NCBI GenBank assembly: GCA_903928365.1
Contig: CAIYQV010000186.1
Span: 1 to 25,720, forward strand
Source of the DNA: an uncultured Flavobacteriia bacterium
GTDB lineage: Bacteria > Bacteroidota > Bacteroidia > Flavobacteriales_D > Crocinitomicaceae
Length of the DNA stretch: 25,720 nt
Direction of reading: 5' to 3'
Shown here: in pieces, positions 1 through 7,987 of the stretch
How positions within the stretch are numbered: the first letter of the stretch is position 1
Layout of the letters: each line of letters begins with the position of its first letter
Notes under the pieces: generated by a model
Databases searched by the model: none
Told to the model about the DNA's origin: nothing
The model's input: only the letters and a program-made list of their open reading frames with translations
Made by a program: the position numbers and the translations under genes

Positions 1-33
1 AGATAACAATTTACCGAAAAATTAAATGCGATT

Positions 34-681
34 CTATTCTACTATCGCAAGAGAGAATGCCTTGCTTTCCGAGTAATCGGATGCCTTTTTACAAGAATAT
101 TTTTCTCTTGTGTAGAAGTTAACTTTATAGGCATTGTATTTACCTCCTTCACTCGAAGTCCAGTACCATCCCTCCCGGATGCTCTTAAAATCTCTTCCCA
201 CCGGCAGCAACTCCTCCATTTCCAGTATTCCTGGTCTCCGATAATTCGTAAACCCTCTATATTCAATTAGCGATAACAACTCATTTAATTCATCAACTGT
301 GGAATAACCCATTTCTGAAAAAGGCAGTACCATAAATTGAATTCCCGAAACTGTGATAATTTCAAAATTGTGATTAGAAAATACCTCATCACACATTAAC
401 CTCAGTAAACCTTTTTGCTCATAATGGAACCTCTGATTGCATTCAATGAACTCTCCTGTTTCAAGGTTCATCCGTTTGGCTGTAACACTGGCATCTGTTG
501 CATTGTCCGTCCAAAGTTCGCCCTTGGCGCCATTCCAACCGGAAGGGTGCATCTTCTTCAATTCTTCCCACTTTGGCAGTCGCCATTTTGTCGATCCCTT
601 ATAATGTAAGGCATTTGCTAATTCGCAAAATCTTTCCAAATCATAAAAAGTGCCTAACCCGAGGTATTCTGTATCAATCAT
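34..681 (-). CDS. Tandem Lcl/DUF1566-like (C-type-lectin-fold) protein
   Basis: A 215-residue protein with no signal peptide or membrane segment. It carries two copies of the module seen in Lcl C-terminal/DUF1566 proteins. Copy one has Y-K-G-S-T-K-W-R-L-P at about 27-36 followed by an acidic EEL and GELWT. Copy two has Y-R-G-F-T-N-Y-R-R-P at about 141-150, then MEELLPVG, and the hallmark WYWTSSE at 172-178. In this family the fold is a C-type-lectin/FGE-like scaffold that usually binds ligands or proteins; no catalytic role is visible. The start ATG at 681 opens directly on the first module. It is transcribed away from the OmpA lipoprotein gene across a 254-base gap. The same module recurs at 2744-3331 and inside the RT protein at 17154-21461. 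Family assignment is firm for the second copy and weaker for the first; function unknown. Confidence 0.75.
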   Translation of the reverse strand: MIDTEYLGLGTFYDLERFCELANALHYKGSTKWRLPKWEELKKMHPSGWNGAKGELWTDNATDASVTAKRMNLETGEFIECNQRFHYEQKGLLRLMCDEVFSNHNFEIITVSGIQFMVLPFSEMGYSTVDELNELLSLIEYRGFTNYRRPGILEMEELLPVGRDFKSIREGWYWTSSEGGKYNAYKVNFYTREKYSCKKASDYSESKAFSLAIVE

Positions 682-935
682 TCGTCGTATTTAGAAATAA
701 ATTATAGAAGCATCATTTGATGGCAGTAGTATCCAGTAAGGTGGTTTGTTGTAATAAACTCTTTATCTGATTCTTCAACCTCTGACATTTGACCTAATAA
801 TTGCATGTTAGCTCTCCAAAATAAAAATAAATTGCCACTTTTCAATCTGTTCCGCAGAAAGATTTTGAGGCAATTCAACGCATGCCAATTTTATAATAAA
901 AACTTATATTAGCTCATTTAACCCGGCCCAGATTT
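682..935. promoter_or_regulatory. AT-rich divergent intergenic region
   Basis: A 254-base gap between two divergent genes, so it should hold the promoters for both. The plus-strand side has an AT-rich stretch around 888-912 with a TATAAT-like element. I find no convincing Bacteroidota -33/-7 pair, no small ORF with support and no stable hairpin. Confidence 0.3.
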
Positions 936-2747
936 ATGTTGGTTATCTTCCGTTTAAAAAAAGTTAGGCTTCATTTTGTTATTGCTGCACTTTGTCTCTC
1001 TGCTTGTAAAGGCTATCATTTAAAAAGAGGTGACTATTACATGTCCTTCGGTAATTGTGACATGGCAATTGCTCACTACGAAGCTATAAGAACAGGCTCA
1101 TCTACAAACGAAATTCTAATTCGTTTGGCAGAGTCTTACGAAAAGTGTGAACAACCAGATTCTGCAATCAGTCTTTACAACACCCTTTTTGAAAGGGGCA
1201 TAAGCACTGATAAAATGCGTTTGAATTATGCACAAAGATTGATACAAAAAGGTTATTTCAGCAGAGCTTCGAATGAACTTTATCTCTATTGTAATAAATA
1301 CCCTGCAGATTACTACGCACTAATGCTATTGTCTTTTTCCAACATGTTTAAGGACCACCCTTCCAATCTTTATGCGGACTACTCCTATTTTCTGCTAAGG
1401 AATTATTCGCAACGTGATCTGATCTTCAACGCAACTTCAGAATCATGGATTTCATGGTTCTATAAATCCTACGGTTATAAGTCTGAATGGAATCCTTCAA
1501 AATTAAAAAGTTGCATTTTCAATAATTTTTTTTTAGGTTCAATAGCATATACTGCTGACAAAACAATAATCTTCACTGATCCGCAATACGTTTCTACCTC
1601 AACTGAACAAGGTATTTATAGATTTAAACTTTATACCTCAACTATCATAGGCGATTCCATTGGGAACTTAATAAAATGGTCAAATAACGATGATTTCAAT
1701 GATTTACACCCGAGCTTATCTTCGGACGGTCAAATGCTGTATTTCGTTTCGGACCGACCAGGTGGTTTAGGAGGAACAGACCTATATTTCTGCTTGAAAT
1801 CAGTTTCTGGATGGACAACCGCTGCGAATGCCGGCAACGTTCTCAATTCCGAATATTGTGAGATTCTTCCTTATATAGATATTGATGGCACGCTGTATTT
1901 TATCCGAATCATAAACGATTATCCCTATATTTTCACCAGCAGTCTTTTAAATAATCGTTGGCAGAAACCAATATGCCTGAATTGTCAATCTTCAATACTG
2001 CCAGATTCTGATGACCTTATTGAAAATCGGTTGAAGCACAAAAGTGCTGATCTTATCATAAGCGAAGTCCAAAACTCAACCGGATACGGCAATAAAAGTT
2101 GGTCTCTAACCTTGAAGGGAAGAGCATTCTGGAAAAAAACCGGACAAGTTATACAAGGTGCTTCAATAACAATAGTTGATCTGATAAATGATGAATCATT
2201 TCAAACAGTCAGTAAACTAGATGGCAAATTTGAATTAACACTTCAAAAGAACAAATCATATAAACTCATTTGTTCCAGCGATGAGGCATTAACCCTAACA
2301 GACACTTTATCAACCTACCATCTAAAGGGATCAACAGAATTCTATGCGGAATATGCTGCTGAAAAAGTGAGTGTCGATGAAATTATCGTTTTAGACAGCG
2401 TGTTTTATGATTTTGATGAGTATTCAATCAGACCTGATGCTGAAAGAGAATTGAACAAGCTTGCGACCCTACTAATAGACAACCCTCAATTATTGATAGA
2501 GATCGGCTCTCACACAGACAGCAGAGGTTCTTTCGAATACAACAAACGATTATCTGAGAATCGGGCTCACGAGGTTGTCAATTTTTTAATCTCCAAAGGC
2601 GTTGATCCCGCTAGGCTTTCCTGGAGAGGTTACGGTGAGGCTAAGTTATTAAACCATTGTACTGACGGAATCAATTGTACCGAACAGGAACATCAGTTAA
2701 ACAGAAGAACCGAATTAAGGATTACCGGAATAATTGATCAAAATTAG
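936..2747 (+). CDS. PorE-like lipoprotein: TPR, PD40 propeller, CarboxypepD_reg, OmpA
   Basis: A 603-residue outer-membrane lipoprotein. The N-terminus has a basic start, a hydrophobic core and the lipobox LSAC with Cys24. TPR-like helices follow (about 28-200, for example the DMAIAHYEAI and DSAISLYNTLF helices). PD40/WD40-like strands come next, with the signature HPSLSSDGQMLYFVSDRPGG near residue 257. A carboxypeptidase-regulatory-like beta domain lies at about 395-475 (LKGRAFW, GASITI, DGKFEL). The C-terminal OmpA domain (about 485-600) keeps the peptidoglycan-binding SHTDSRGS and SENRA motifs. This order matches PorE of the type IX secretion apparatus and its many paralogues in Bacteroidota, which tether the outer membrane to peptidoglycan. 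No other T9SS gene is nearby, so a generic envelope or gliding-type role is as likely. Its last four bases overlap the end of the convergent CLec lipoprotein gene. Confidence 0.88.
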   Translation: MLVIFRLKKVRLHFVIAALCLSACKGYHLKRGDYYMSFGNCDMAIAHYEAIRTGSSTNEILIRLAESYEKCEQPDSAISLYNTLFERGISTDKMRLNYAQRLIQKGYFSRASNELYLYCNKYPADYYALMLLSFSNMFKDHPSNLYADYSYFLLRNYSQRDLIFNATSESWISWFYKSYGYKSEWNPSKLKSCIFNNFFLGSIAYTADKTIIFTDPQYVSTSTEQGIYRFKLYTSTIIGDSIGNLIKWSNNDDFNDLHPSLSSDGQMLYFVSDRPGGLGGTDLYFCLKSVSGWTTAANAGNVLNSEYCEILPYIDIDGTLYFIRIINDYPYIFTSSLLNNRWQKPICLNCQSSILPDSDDLIENRLKHKSADLIISEVQNSTGYGNKSWSLTLKGRAFWKKTGQVIQGASITIVDLINDESFQTVSKLDGKFELTLQKNKSYKLICSSDEALTLTDTLSTYHLKGSTEFYAEYAAEKVSVDEIIVLDSVFYDFDEYSIRPDAERELNKLATLLIDNPQLLIEIGSHTDSRGSFEYNKRLSENRAHEVVNFLISKGVDPARLSWRGYGEAKLLNHCTDGINCTEQEHQLNRRTELRITGIIDQN

Positions 2748-3331
2748 AATTTCCGTATAGCTCTGACATAAATACCTAAATTATTTTTATTTCCGGTTCC
2801 AATGGATTCATAAGGCAAATAAAAATATCGATACCAAGCCTTGTCGGAATTATCTTCTGACGAAGACCAGTAATAATTTTGGTTGAAATTACCTAAATCA
2901 TTCATTCTTAAGTTAATAAACAATTGTCTCAACTCCTCACTACTTGGTAAAAACCAATCATCATATCCGTTTAAAACCAAGTTACTGCACATGTTGGCAG
3001 CTGTATTTGGATCACTACAGTTTGTATGAATCAATTGGGTATTATACTCTCCACTTCCGAGTTCTAATGAAGTATTCATTAGAACACCTTGGCAACCCCA
3101 TGGGGCCTGACCCTGATCCTGTGGTGCAGCGACAAGACCATGAAATTCGCCTGAAACATATCCTTCCTCACCCTGATGGTAAATATAGAAAACCAAACCA
3201 CCACAAAGTGTATCCCCCACTAATATAGACGGGTTCGGTATTTTTTCAGGTAAGGTCCACGTGAAGTATTTTTCGCAAGAACCAAGTAAAACCAATAATC
3301 CAAAAAAATATATACTTCTAATCGTTTTCAA
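2744..3331 (-). CDS. DUF1566/Lcl-domain lipoprotein
   Basis: A 195-residue exported lipoprotein with a hydrophobic N-terminus and lipobox LLGSC (Cys19). The body is a DUF1566-type CLec domain: GGLVFYI at 44-50, GYDDWFLPSSEELRQLF at 122-138, YYWSSSE at 153-159, and the typical terminal strand VRAIRKF. Several cysteines (43, 80, 105, 115) could form disulfides, fitting an extracytoplasmic location. Such lipoproteins are common in Bacteroidota and are thought to bind ligands at the surface. The gene start overlaps the end of the upstream gene (3318-4214) by 14 bases, so it is probably the last gene of the long minus-strand run. Its stop overlaps the convergent OmpA gene by four bases. Confidence 0.85.
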   Translation of the reverse strand: MKTIRSIYFFGLLVLLGSCEKYFTWTLPEKIPNPSILVGDTLCGGLVFYIYHQGEEGYVSGEFHGLVAAPQDQGQAPWGCQGVLMNTSLELGSGEYNTQLIHTNCSDPNTAANMCSNLVLNGYDDWFLPSSEELRQLFINLRMNDLGNFNQNYYWSSSEDNSDKAWYRYFYLPYESIGTGNKNNLGIYVRAIRKF

Positions 3332-4214
3332 TGTACCACTTTTTCGAATTGACTATCCTTCTTACAATGCGTTGCTCTATTTTATTCTCTATTCCCAATT
3401 TCAAGGTCCAACTAAACTGGGTTACATATGCCCCACATGTTAATCCTGCAGAGACAAGGGAAACACGATGCCAGGAGTTAGCATGATGGTAATAGCCAAT
3501 ATATTCTTCTCCATAGCCGCCACCCATGTATTTTTGATATGCACTTCTTGAAACACATTCGGAAAGAACTGAAACTATAAGAGGTAAAAAAACCATTCCA
3601 CCAGCCAAAGCTGTCTTCCTTCTGTCATAGGAAACTCTGTACATACCCCATCCGGGGGCAAGAAGTGAACAGAATGCATTTGAGCTTCCCGGAGACCGAA
3701 AATCAACTATACTCAATTTTGAAATATTTCGCTCATTTACAGTCCTGATATCATTTTGTAATTTATAACGACCAACAGGCATTCCGTGATCTGCAAGCCA
3801 CTTATACCCGCAGTCATAATTTCCTTTGTTCAATACCTCGATTTCAGATTTTCTCTGAGCGTAAACACAATTTTTTTTGAAGCGAAAAATTCTATTTTCC
3901 CTTACAACGATTATTTCGAAAAGTGCGCGCAACCAAGCTGAATCAAGCTGAATCGATAAATTTGAATTTGAGAAGTTCCATGACAGGCGTTTAGAATCAA
4001 AGAGTAATTGAAACTCCGATTGCCAGTTATTTAGCTCTGATGCGGACACAGCATCAATTATTTGCTCGTCGACATGTCTTCCAATCTGAAATGCCAATCC
4101 AGGATTCACTAATGAAATATCTAACGTATCCTGATTGAACGGTTGTTCATTTGCAAAGCCGATCCTCAGAAAAATTAAGGCTGCCAGAAAAAGATTTATA
4201 GAAAGCCCCCTCAT
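3318..4214 (-). CDS. Exported DUF5683-like membrane protein
   Basis: A 298-residue protein with an N-terminal signal peptide (hydrophobic 5-20, cleavage likely near 21). A poorly conserved alpha/beta region spans about 30-170. The C-terminal part has the pattern SLLAPGWGMYRVSYDRRKTAL at about 183-203, then a hydrophobic segment (204-219) and a second one (251-268). The P-G-x-G followed by a tyrosine and a basic patch before a TM helix resembles DUF5683, a Bacteroidota family of unknown function often encoded near envelope genes. The assignment rests on this short motif only. It lies 12 bases downstream of the small four-TM gene and overlaps the lipoprotein gene after it, so it is probably co-transcribed with both. 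Confidence 0.6.
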   Translation of the reverse strand: MRGLSINLFLAALIFLRIGFANEQPFNQDTLDISLVNPGLAFQIGRHVDEQIIDAVSASELNNWQSEFQLLFDSKRLSWNFSNSNLSIQLDSAWLRALFEIIVVRENRIFRFKKNCVYAQRKSEIEVLNKGNYDCGYKWLADHGMPVGRYKLQNDIRTVNERNISKLSIVDFRSPGSSNAFCSLLAPGWGMYRVSYDRRKTALAGGMVFLPLIVSVLSECVSRSAYQKYMGGGYGEEYIGYYHHANSWHRVSLVSAGLTCGAYVTQFSWTLKLGIENKIEQRIVRRIVNSKKWYIEND

Positions 4215-4226
4215 AAACTAAAATCT

Positions 4227-4706
4227 TCAGAAAGGCAATTCCGGGTACGGGATAAACTGTGATGCCAGTGAAATCAGCGCTGGAGCAATCACAAAAGAAA
4301 GCACTATCAAAATAACACTGTGTAATCCTGCCATTTCATAACTTCCTCTACCCAATTCATACTTTTCATCTTTCGGTGTCATAACTCCAACAAGAAAGAA
4401 ACTAACCAAAAAGAATAAGAAAGAGAAAACCCACATCCCGGCAACAAAACCAAATGAATAAAGAGTGGCTTTCATATAGTCGCTTTTCTCCATGAAAAAA
4501 ACAAACGCATTGGAAGCCGTCTCCGATACATGAAACAGATTGACCCCTGCGGATAGAACCGCAGAAAAATACAAAATCAACATTGCCGGATTTTTGGTGT
4601 TTGCAATTGTCTTTTCCAAATAATTACTAATCACATTCGCATAACTGAAGATATAAACGATCCCTAAGATCATTATCAAAACAAGATTAAAAATGGTTGT
4701 TATCAT
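4227..4706 (-). CDS. Small four-TM membrane protein, unknown function
   Basis: A 159-residue integral membrane protein with four predicted helices at about 4-22, 41-60, 82-108 and 127-147, and a charged loop (PKDEKYELGRGS) between the last two. No family recognised. It sits in the minus-strand run, 28 bases after the second transglutaminase-like gene and 12 bases before the DUF5683-like gene. It ends in PYPELPF, which superficially resembles the DxLPF tails of two proteins in the RT operon, but the acidic run is missing and the tail follows a TM helix, so I treat that as chance. Confidence 0.6.
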   Translation of the reverse strand: MITTIFNLVLIMILGIVYIFSYANVISNYLEKTIANTKNPAMLILYFSAVLSAGVNLFHVSETASNAFVFFMEKSDYMKATLYSFGFVAGMWVFSFLFFLVSFFLVGVMTPKDEKYELGRGSYEMAGLHSVILIVLSFVIAPALISLASQFIPYPELPF

Positions 4707-4734
4707 CTTTCTCTATTTTTAATTAAACATTAAA

Positions 4735-5622
4735 CTAATTGAGGTATGAAAGCCAGTCGTCGCCTTCAACATCATAACCGAGTCTGCATCCCTTAGCCGT
4801 CAATTCCCATAGGTAATATTTTTTGTGTCGTTTATCCTGTCCATAATTCGGAAATGTTCGGTTCTTCATATGAACACCCAAAACACTGTGCCCCTCCTGT
4901 AAACTCACCATGACTGCAACATCATAACCAAGTTCGTTCAATATTAAATATGCAAAAAGAGATCTTGTATCACAATCTCCAAGTTTATGATCCATAAATT
5001 CTGCAGGAGCATATACTCCTAGTGGCATAACGCCGCTGCAACAACCTCGCCCGTCTTCTCTAACCTTGCATTCTCCGGTAAACGTACCAAATCCCATTCT
5101 GCAAGGGCAGGTCTCAGAATCATCGAGAACAAGGGTGTATGGGATATATTGAACGGCAGTAACAACAAGTTCCATTGCTTTCATGTAAGCCTCCCTAGGA
5201 GCATATTTTTGTTCTTTGATCTCTGACTTAAAAGCCTCAATCATCGGTTTCATAATAGGGAGACTTTTACCATGCAGGTTTCTGTAAACCGTTGCGAGAT
5301 CATTCCCCTGTTGTTCTCTGTAAGTGGGCAATTCAGATAACTTTTCTGCATTTACTTCAAAAGTAATCTTGTGCATTTTATTCTCAAAATCTTTCCATTT
5401 CCACACCATTTTCTTCATCCCCTCACTACTCGATGTGTCTGCTGAATCTTCCCGCTGCCATTCCTCCTCTTGTTCTGCATATTTGAGTTCTTTTTCCCAA
5501 TCTTCAATTACGTGATCGCTGAACAAACGACCCGTCAAAAAGGGAAACATCAGTAAAAGTACTGCTGCCACCAGGATCATGAAGATCCATTTCCCTCTAT
5601 TGAAATATTTTTGTTCGTTCAT
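4735..5622 (-). CDS. Membrane-anchored transglutaminase-like protein (second copy)
   Basis: A 295-residue protein with one N-terminal TM anchor (about 12-30) and an acidic, helical linker (about 38-100). The C-terminal papain-like/transglutaminase domain has catalytic Cys217 in LGDCDTRS, a His in EGHSVLGVH (245) and an acidic third residue in YYLWELT (Glu273). IPYTLV at 160-165 precedes a cysteine-rich insert (C172, C174, C185, C194, C195) that could bind a metal or form disulfides. Bacterial transglutaminase-like domains act as peptidases, amide-forming enzymes or inactive binders; which applies here cannot be told. It is paralogous to the protein at 11251-12195, sharing IPY, GDCD(S/T)(K/R)S and the His and Glu positions. 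It starts three bases after the preceding four-TM gene, so the two are co-transcribed. Confidence 0.75.
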   Translation of the reverse strand: MNEQKYFNRGKWIFMILVAAVLLLMFPFLTGRLFSDHVIEDWEKELKYAEQEEEWQREDSADTSSSEGMKKMVWKWKDFENKMHKITFEVNAEKLSELPTYREQQGNDLATVYRNLHGKSLPIMKPMIEAFKSEIKEQKYAPREAYMKAMELVVTAVQYIPYTLVLDDSETCPCRMGFGTFTGECKVREDGRGCCSGVMPLGVYAPAEFMDHKLGDCDTRSLFAYLILNELGYDVAVMVSLQEGHSVLGVHMKNRTFPNYGQDKRHKKYYLWELTAKGCRLGYDVEGDDWLSYLN

Positions 5623-5625
5623 AGA

Positions 5626-6594
5626 TTAAATGACAATTCTATCCGGATCAGGTTTAGGAAATCCATAAAGACGTTCATAGAGTTTTTCTTCAAAATCATC
5701 TTTTGGTTTGAAATGTTCCTCCAGCTCAAAGGTTTTCTGTCTGCTCAAAATGTAATACTCGTTTGTCAAAAACAGCTCTGATAATGTTAGTTCCCGTATG
5801 TAATCACCCTTGAGAAATTCAGCACTTCTATGCATCAAAACAAAGGGAAAAATAAATATGAAAAGCATGAGAATATCCATCGCTATTTTCCATCCACCCA
5901 AGCCTCTTGTCAGAAGTTCTAAATCCAACAACAAAGAATTTGAATTTATCAATACAAATGATTTCCCTTTTTCAGGTGTCAGTATGTGTTTTTTGATCCA
6001 TGGATCCAACTGGAAAAACTTAGACTGCAGTAATTCACCTAATGTCTCATTCAACTGTGAACGAAAAAGAAATAACTCCACCCCATTTGCAACGATCAAG
6101 GCCAAAAGAACCATAACGGTAACGAGAAATAAATTCTTACTGAACTGCCCTAAAAAAGATGATTGTTTTGGCTGATACAACGCTGATTCTTGTCTGAAAG
6201 ACTGAACAATATTGTAGAGATAGCCATGAATCTCTGCTTCAGACTGAAGACCTGCGATGAATTCATCGTTCAAGTCTCTGAACGCATGCTTTTTGTCTCG
6301 CTTATCAATCCAGATGCGGTAAATTAATTTGTGCATGGGAGTGAGCGATACAATCAGTACGAGTGTGAATAGGTTATAACTCACCAATCCAAAAAACAAT
6401 GCACTGCCAATCCCTGCTGCCACTGACTGAAAAATAATTGTTCCGTAAGTATAGCAAGCCAAGCCCGTAAACCCGGCTATTACAATTACCATTACAACTA
6501 ACCAGTTGTATATTTTCAATTGTCTTTCCTTGACTTCAGGAGGACATACATTCAATAGCCCTTCCCACACTCCTAAAAGTTTATACAGCTTCAT
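5626..6594 (-). CDS. Four-TM membrane protein of the envelope operon
   Basis: A 322-residue protein with two N-terminal TM helices (about 31-48 and 62-83), a cytoplasmic-type charged segment (IDKRDKKHAFRD), a third TM (about 154-177), a connecting region and a fourth TM (about 234-256). The hydrophilic C-terminal tail is rich in Glu and Lys. The spacing of helices loosely mirrors the DUF4407-like protein at 9094-10416, which suggests a diverged relative, but I see no shared motif that proves it. Neighbours are the two-beta-domain TM protein (10 bases upstream) and the second transglutaminase-like gene (3 bases downstream). Function unknown. Confidence 0.65.
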   Translation of the reverse strand: MKLYKLLGVWEGLLNVCPPEVKERQLKIYNWLVVMVIVIAGFTGLACYTYGTIIFQSVAAGIGSALFFGLVSYNLFTLVLIVSLTPMHKLIYRIWIDKRDKKHAFRDLNDEFIAGLQSEAEIHGYLYNIVQSFRQESALYQPKQSSFLGQFSKNLFLVTVMVLLALIVANGVELFLFRSQLNETLGELLQSKFFQLDPWIKKHILTPEKGKSFVLINSNSLLLDLELLTRGLGGWKIAMDILMLFIFIFPFVLMHRSAEFLKGDYIRELTLSELFLTNEYYILSRQKTFELEEHFKPKDDFEEKLYERLYGFPKPDPDRIVI

Positions 6595-6604
6595 AATAAA
6601 TCGC

Positions 6605-7987
6605 TTAAGGACACATTAAGTCATATTTCCATTCGGTTGATGTTACGGGACCGGGAATCATCTTCACCATAAAACGTGTTGGTCTGCCTTTCTCTGCTTT
6701 ATAATTCCATGGAATCAACCCCTTACCGGAAACAAGTCCTCCGGAACTGCCGACCATTTCTCCATCGTAATATATTTCGATCATGTCTTCCGCTTCGAAC
6801 ATATCATAGGCTACATTTACCACACCGGGTTTATCTCCAAGGTCAAAATACTGCACATCTGTTTCATTTGTACCCTTAGCTTTTTTACTGGCGCATGGCT
6901 GCACATTTACTTCCGTATCCTTAATTTCCTGTTCGGTTTGGGCATACTCTTGGTCAAACTCTTTAAGTTGTCTTTCGTATTTCGATTTTTCATACCAGCA
7001 TTGGGCATGTCTGCCAAGGGATGTACACTGTTTCAGTATATAGAGTAACAGTAACAAAAGAAGTAAGTACCACAGGTACTTCCAACAACCTTTATTATTA
7101 AGCTTATCAATGGTATCTCTTACGCTTTGATCTGAAGAATCCTGTACTTCTGCATTCGGCGGAACCACATTGGGACAGTAAAGCGTATAATCCCAAATTG
7201 TATCTGGTTCCTTCCCGGTTACCCGAACTGTGACGTGATCATCTCCCTTGTGGATATAATCAAACACACCCCATTTGGTTTTCTGGGCATCTGAAATCCC
7301 TTTTGTAATATCCAAATCACCTCCTACAAATCCATTTTCATTAGGTTGAATTTGATGCGTTGACCATACACGCGTACCCATGTAAAAGATCTCCAGCATG
7401 TCAACGCGCTCCTTCGGCTTAAACTCAATGTATGTTTTACCTGATTCCTTGCCTAAGCGAATGACTTGCTCATCCACACCATATCCACCTGATTTTACTT
7501 GTTGACTGCATGAAACACATTCTTCCTCAGGTGGTGTCGGGGGATTTGGCACAGGAGGATCGATGCGTCTTTCAAGGATTGTCCCAATCAAACGGCCCCT
7601 GATTCTGGCATAGGTTTTATCCCTGTCCTTTGGTGAGTAAATCCCCTTCTGAAAATTAACTTCATCTATTCTTACATTATCCAGATGAAACTGATAAAAA
7701 TCAAAGATGCGGGGGTTGGGTAATGGCCATTCTGAATCAGGATCCACATCGATATTTTTAGGTTCGATCTGAATATTATGTACCATATGAAGCATCACCT
7801 CTGATTTTGGCATGCTGGTATCAGTAGGATCAAGCATTTTTATGTTGGTGACATGTCCCCTGTAAACATTCATTGAATGTTCAGCATTCGCCATTACCTT
7901 CTTCTTAGAAGGAATAACATCCTCCTGAGAGGTCCACATCCATCCTTCAAAATCAGCCTCTATTTTATATTTAACCTTATTCTCCAT
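6605..7987 (-). CDS. Single-TM protein with a duplicated beta domain on both sides of the TM
   Basis: A 460-residue protein. An N-terminal beta-rich domain (about 5-140) resembles the N-terminus of the upstream neighbour: both have (L/F)EG(Y/W), T(S/G)QE and a terminal (K/R)TY strand. A Pro-rich linker with CVSC (157-160) leads to a beta domain at about 175-272 (MLEIFYMGTRV, HVTVRVTG, WDYTLYCPN). A very Leu-rich TM follows at 303-318, then a coiled coil (330-362). A second copy of the same beta domain closes the protein at 378-460 (MIEIYYDGEMV, WKYDLMCP). The repeated domain has the I-E-x-x-Y-x-G and W-x-Y-x-L-x-C-P pattern of small extracellular-type beta sandwiches. No catalytic residues are seen. 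The start ATG overlaps the stop of the upstream gene by 11 bases, supporting translational coupling. Function unknown. Confidence 0.7.
   Translation of the reverse strand: MENKVKYKIEADFEGWMWTSQEDVIPSKKKVMANAEHSMNVYRGHVTNIKMLDPTDTSMPKSEVMLHMVHNIQIEPKNIDVDPDSEWPLPNPRIFDFYQFHLDNVRIDEVNFQKGIYSPKDRDKTYARIRGRLIGTILERRIDPPVPNPPTPPEEECVSCSQQVKSGGYGVDEQVIRLGKESGKTYIEFKPKERVDMLEIFYMGTRVWSTHQIQPNENGFVGGDLDITKGISDAQKTKWGVFDYIHKGDDHVTVRVTGKEPDTIWDYTLYCPNVVPPNAEVQDSSDQSVRDTIDKLNNKGCWKYLWYLLLLLLLLYILKQCTSLGRHAQCWYEKSKYERQLKEFDQEYAQTEQEIKDTEVNVQPCASKKAKGTNETDVQYFDLGDKPGVVNVAYDMFEAEDMIEIYYDGEMVGSSGGLVSGKGLIPWNYKAEKGRPTRFMVKMIPGPVTSTEWKYDLMCP

Noticed and set aside
936..2747. True PorE of a type IX secretion locus
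   Set aside because: The domain order fits, but no other T9SS gene is in the window and paralogues with this layout are common in Bacteroidota.
4227..4706. Third SSB-like tail (PYPELPF) on the small four-TM protein
   Set aside because: The acidic run is missing and the tail directly follows a TM helix, so a short chance match is more likely than an SSB tail.
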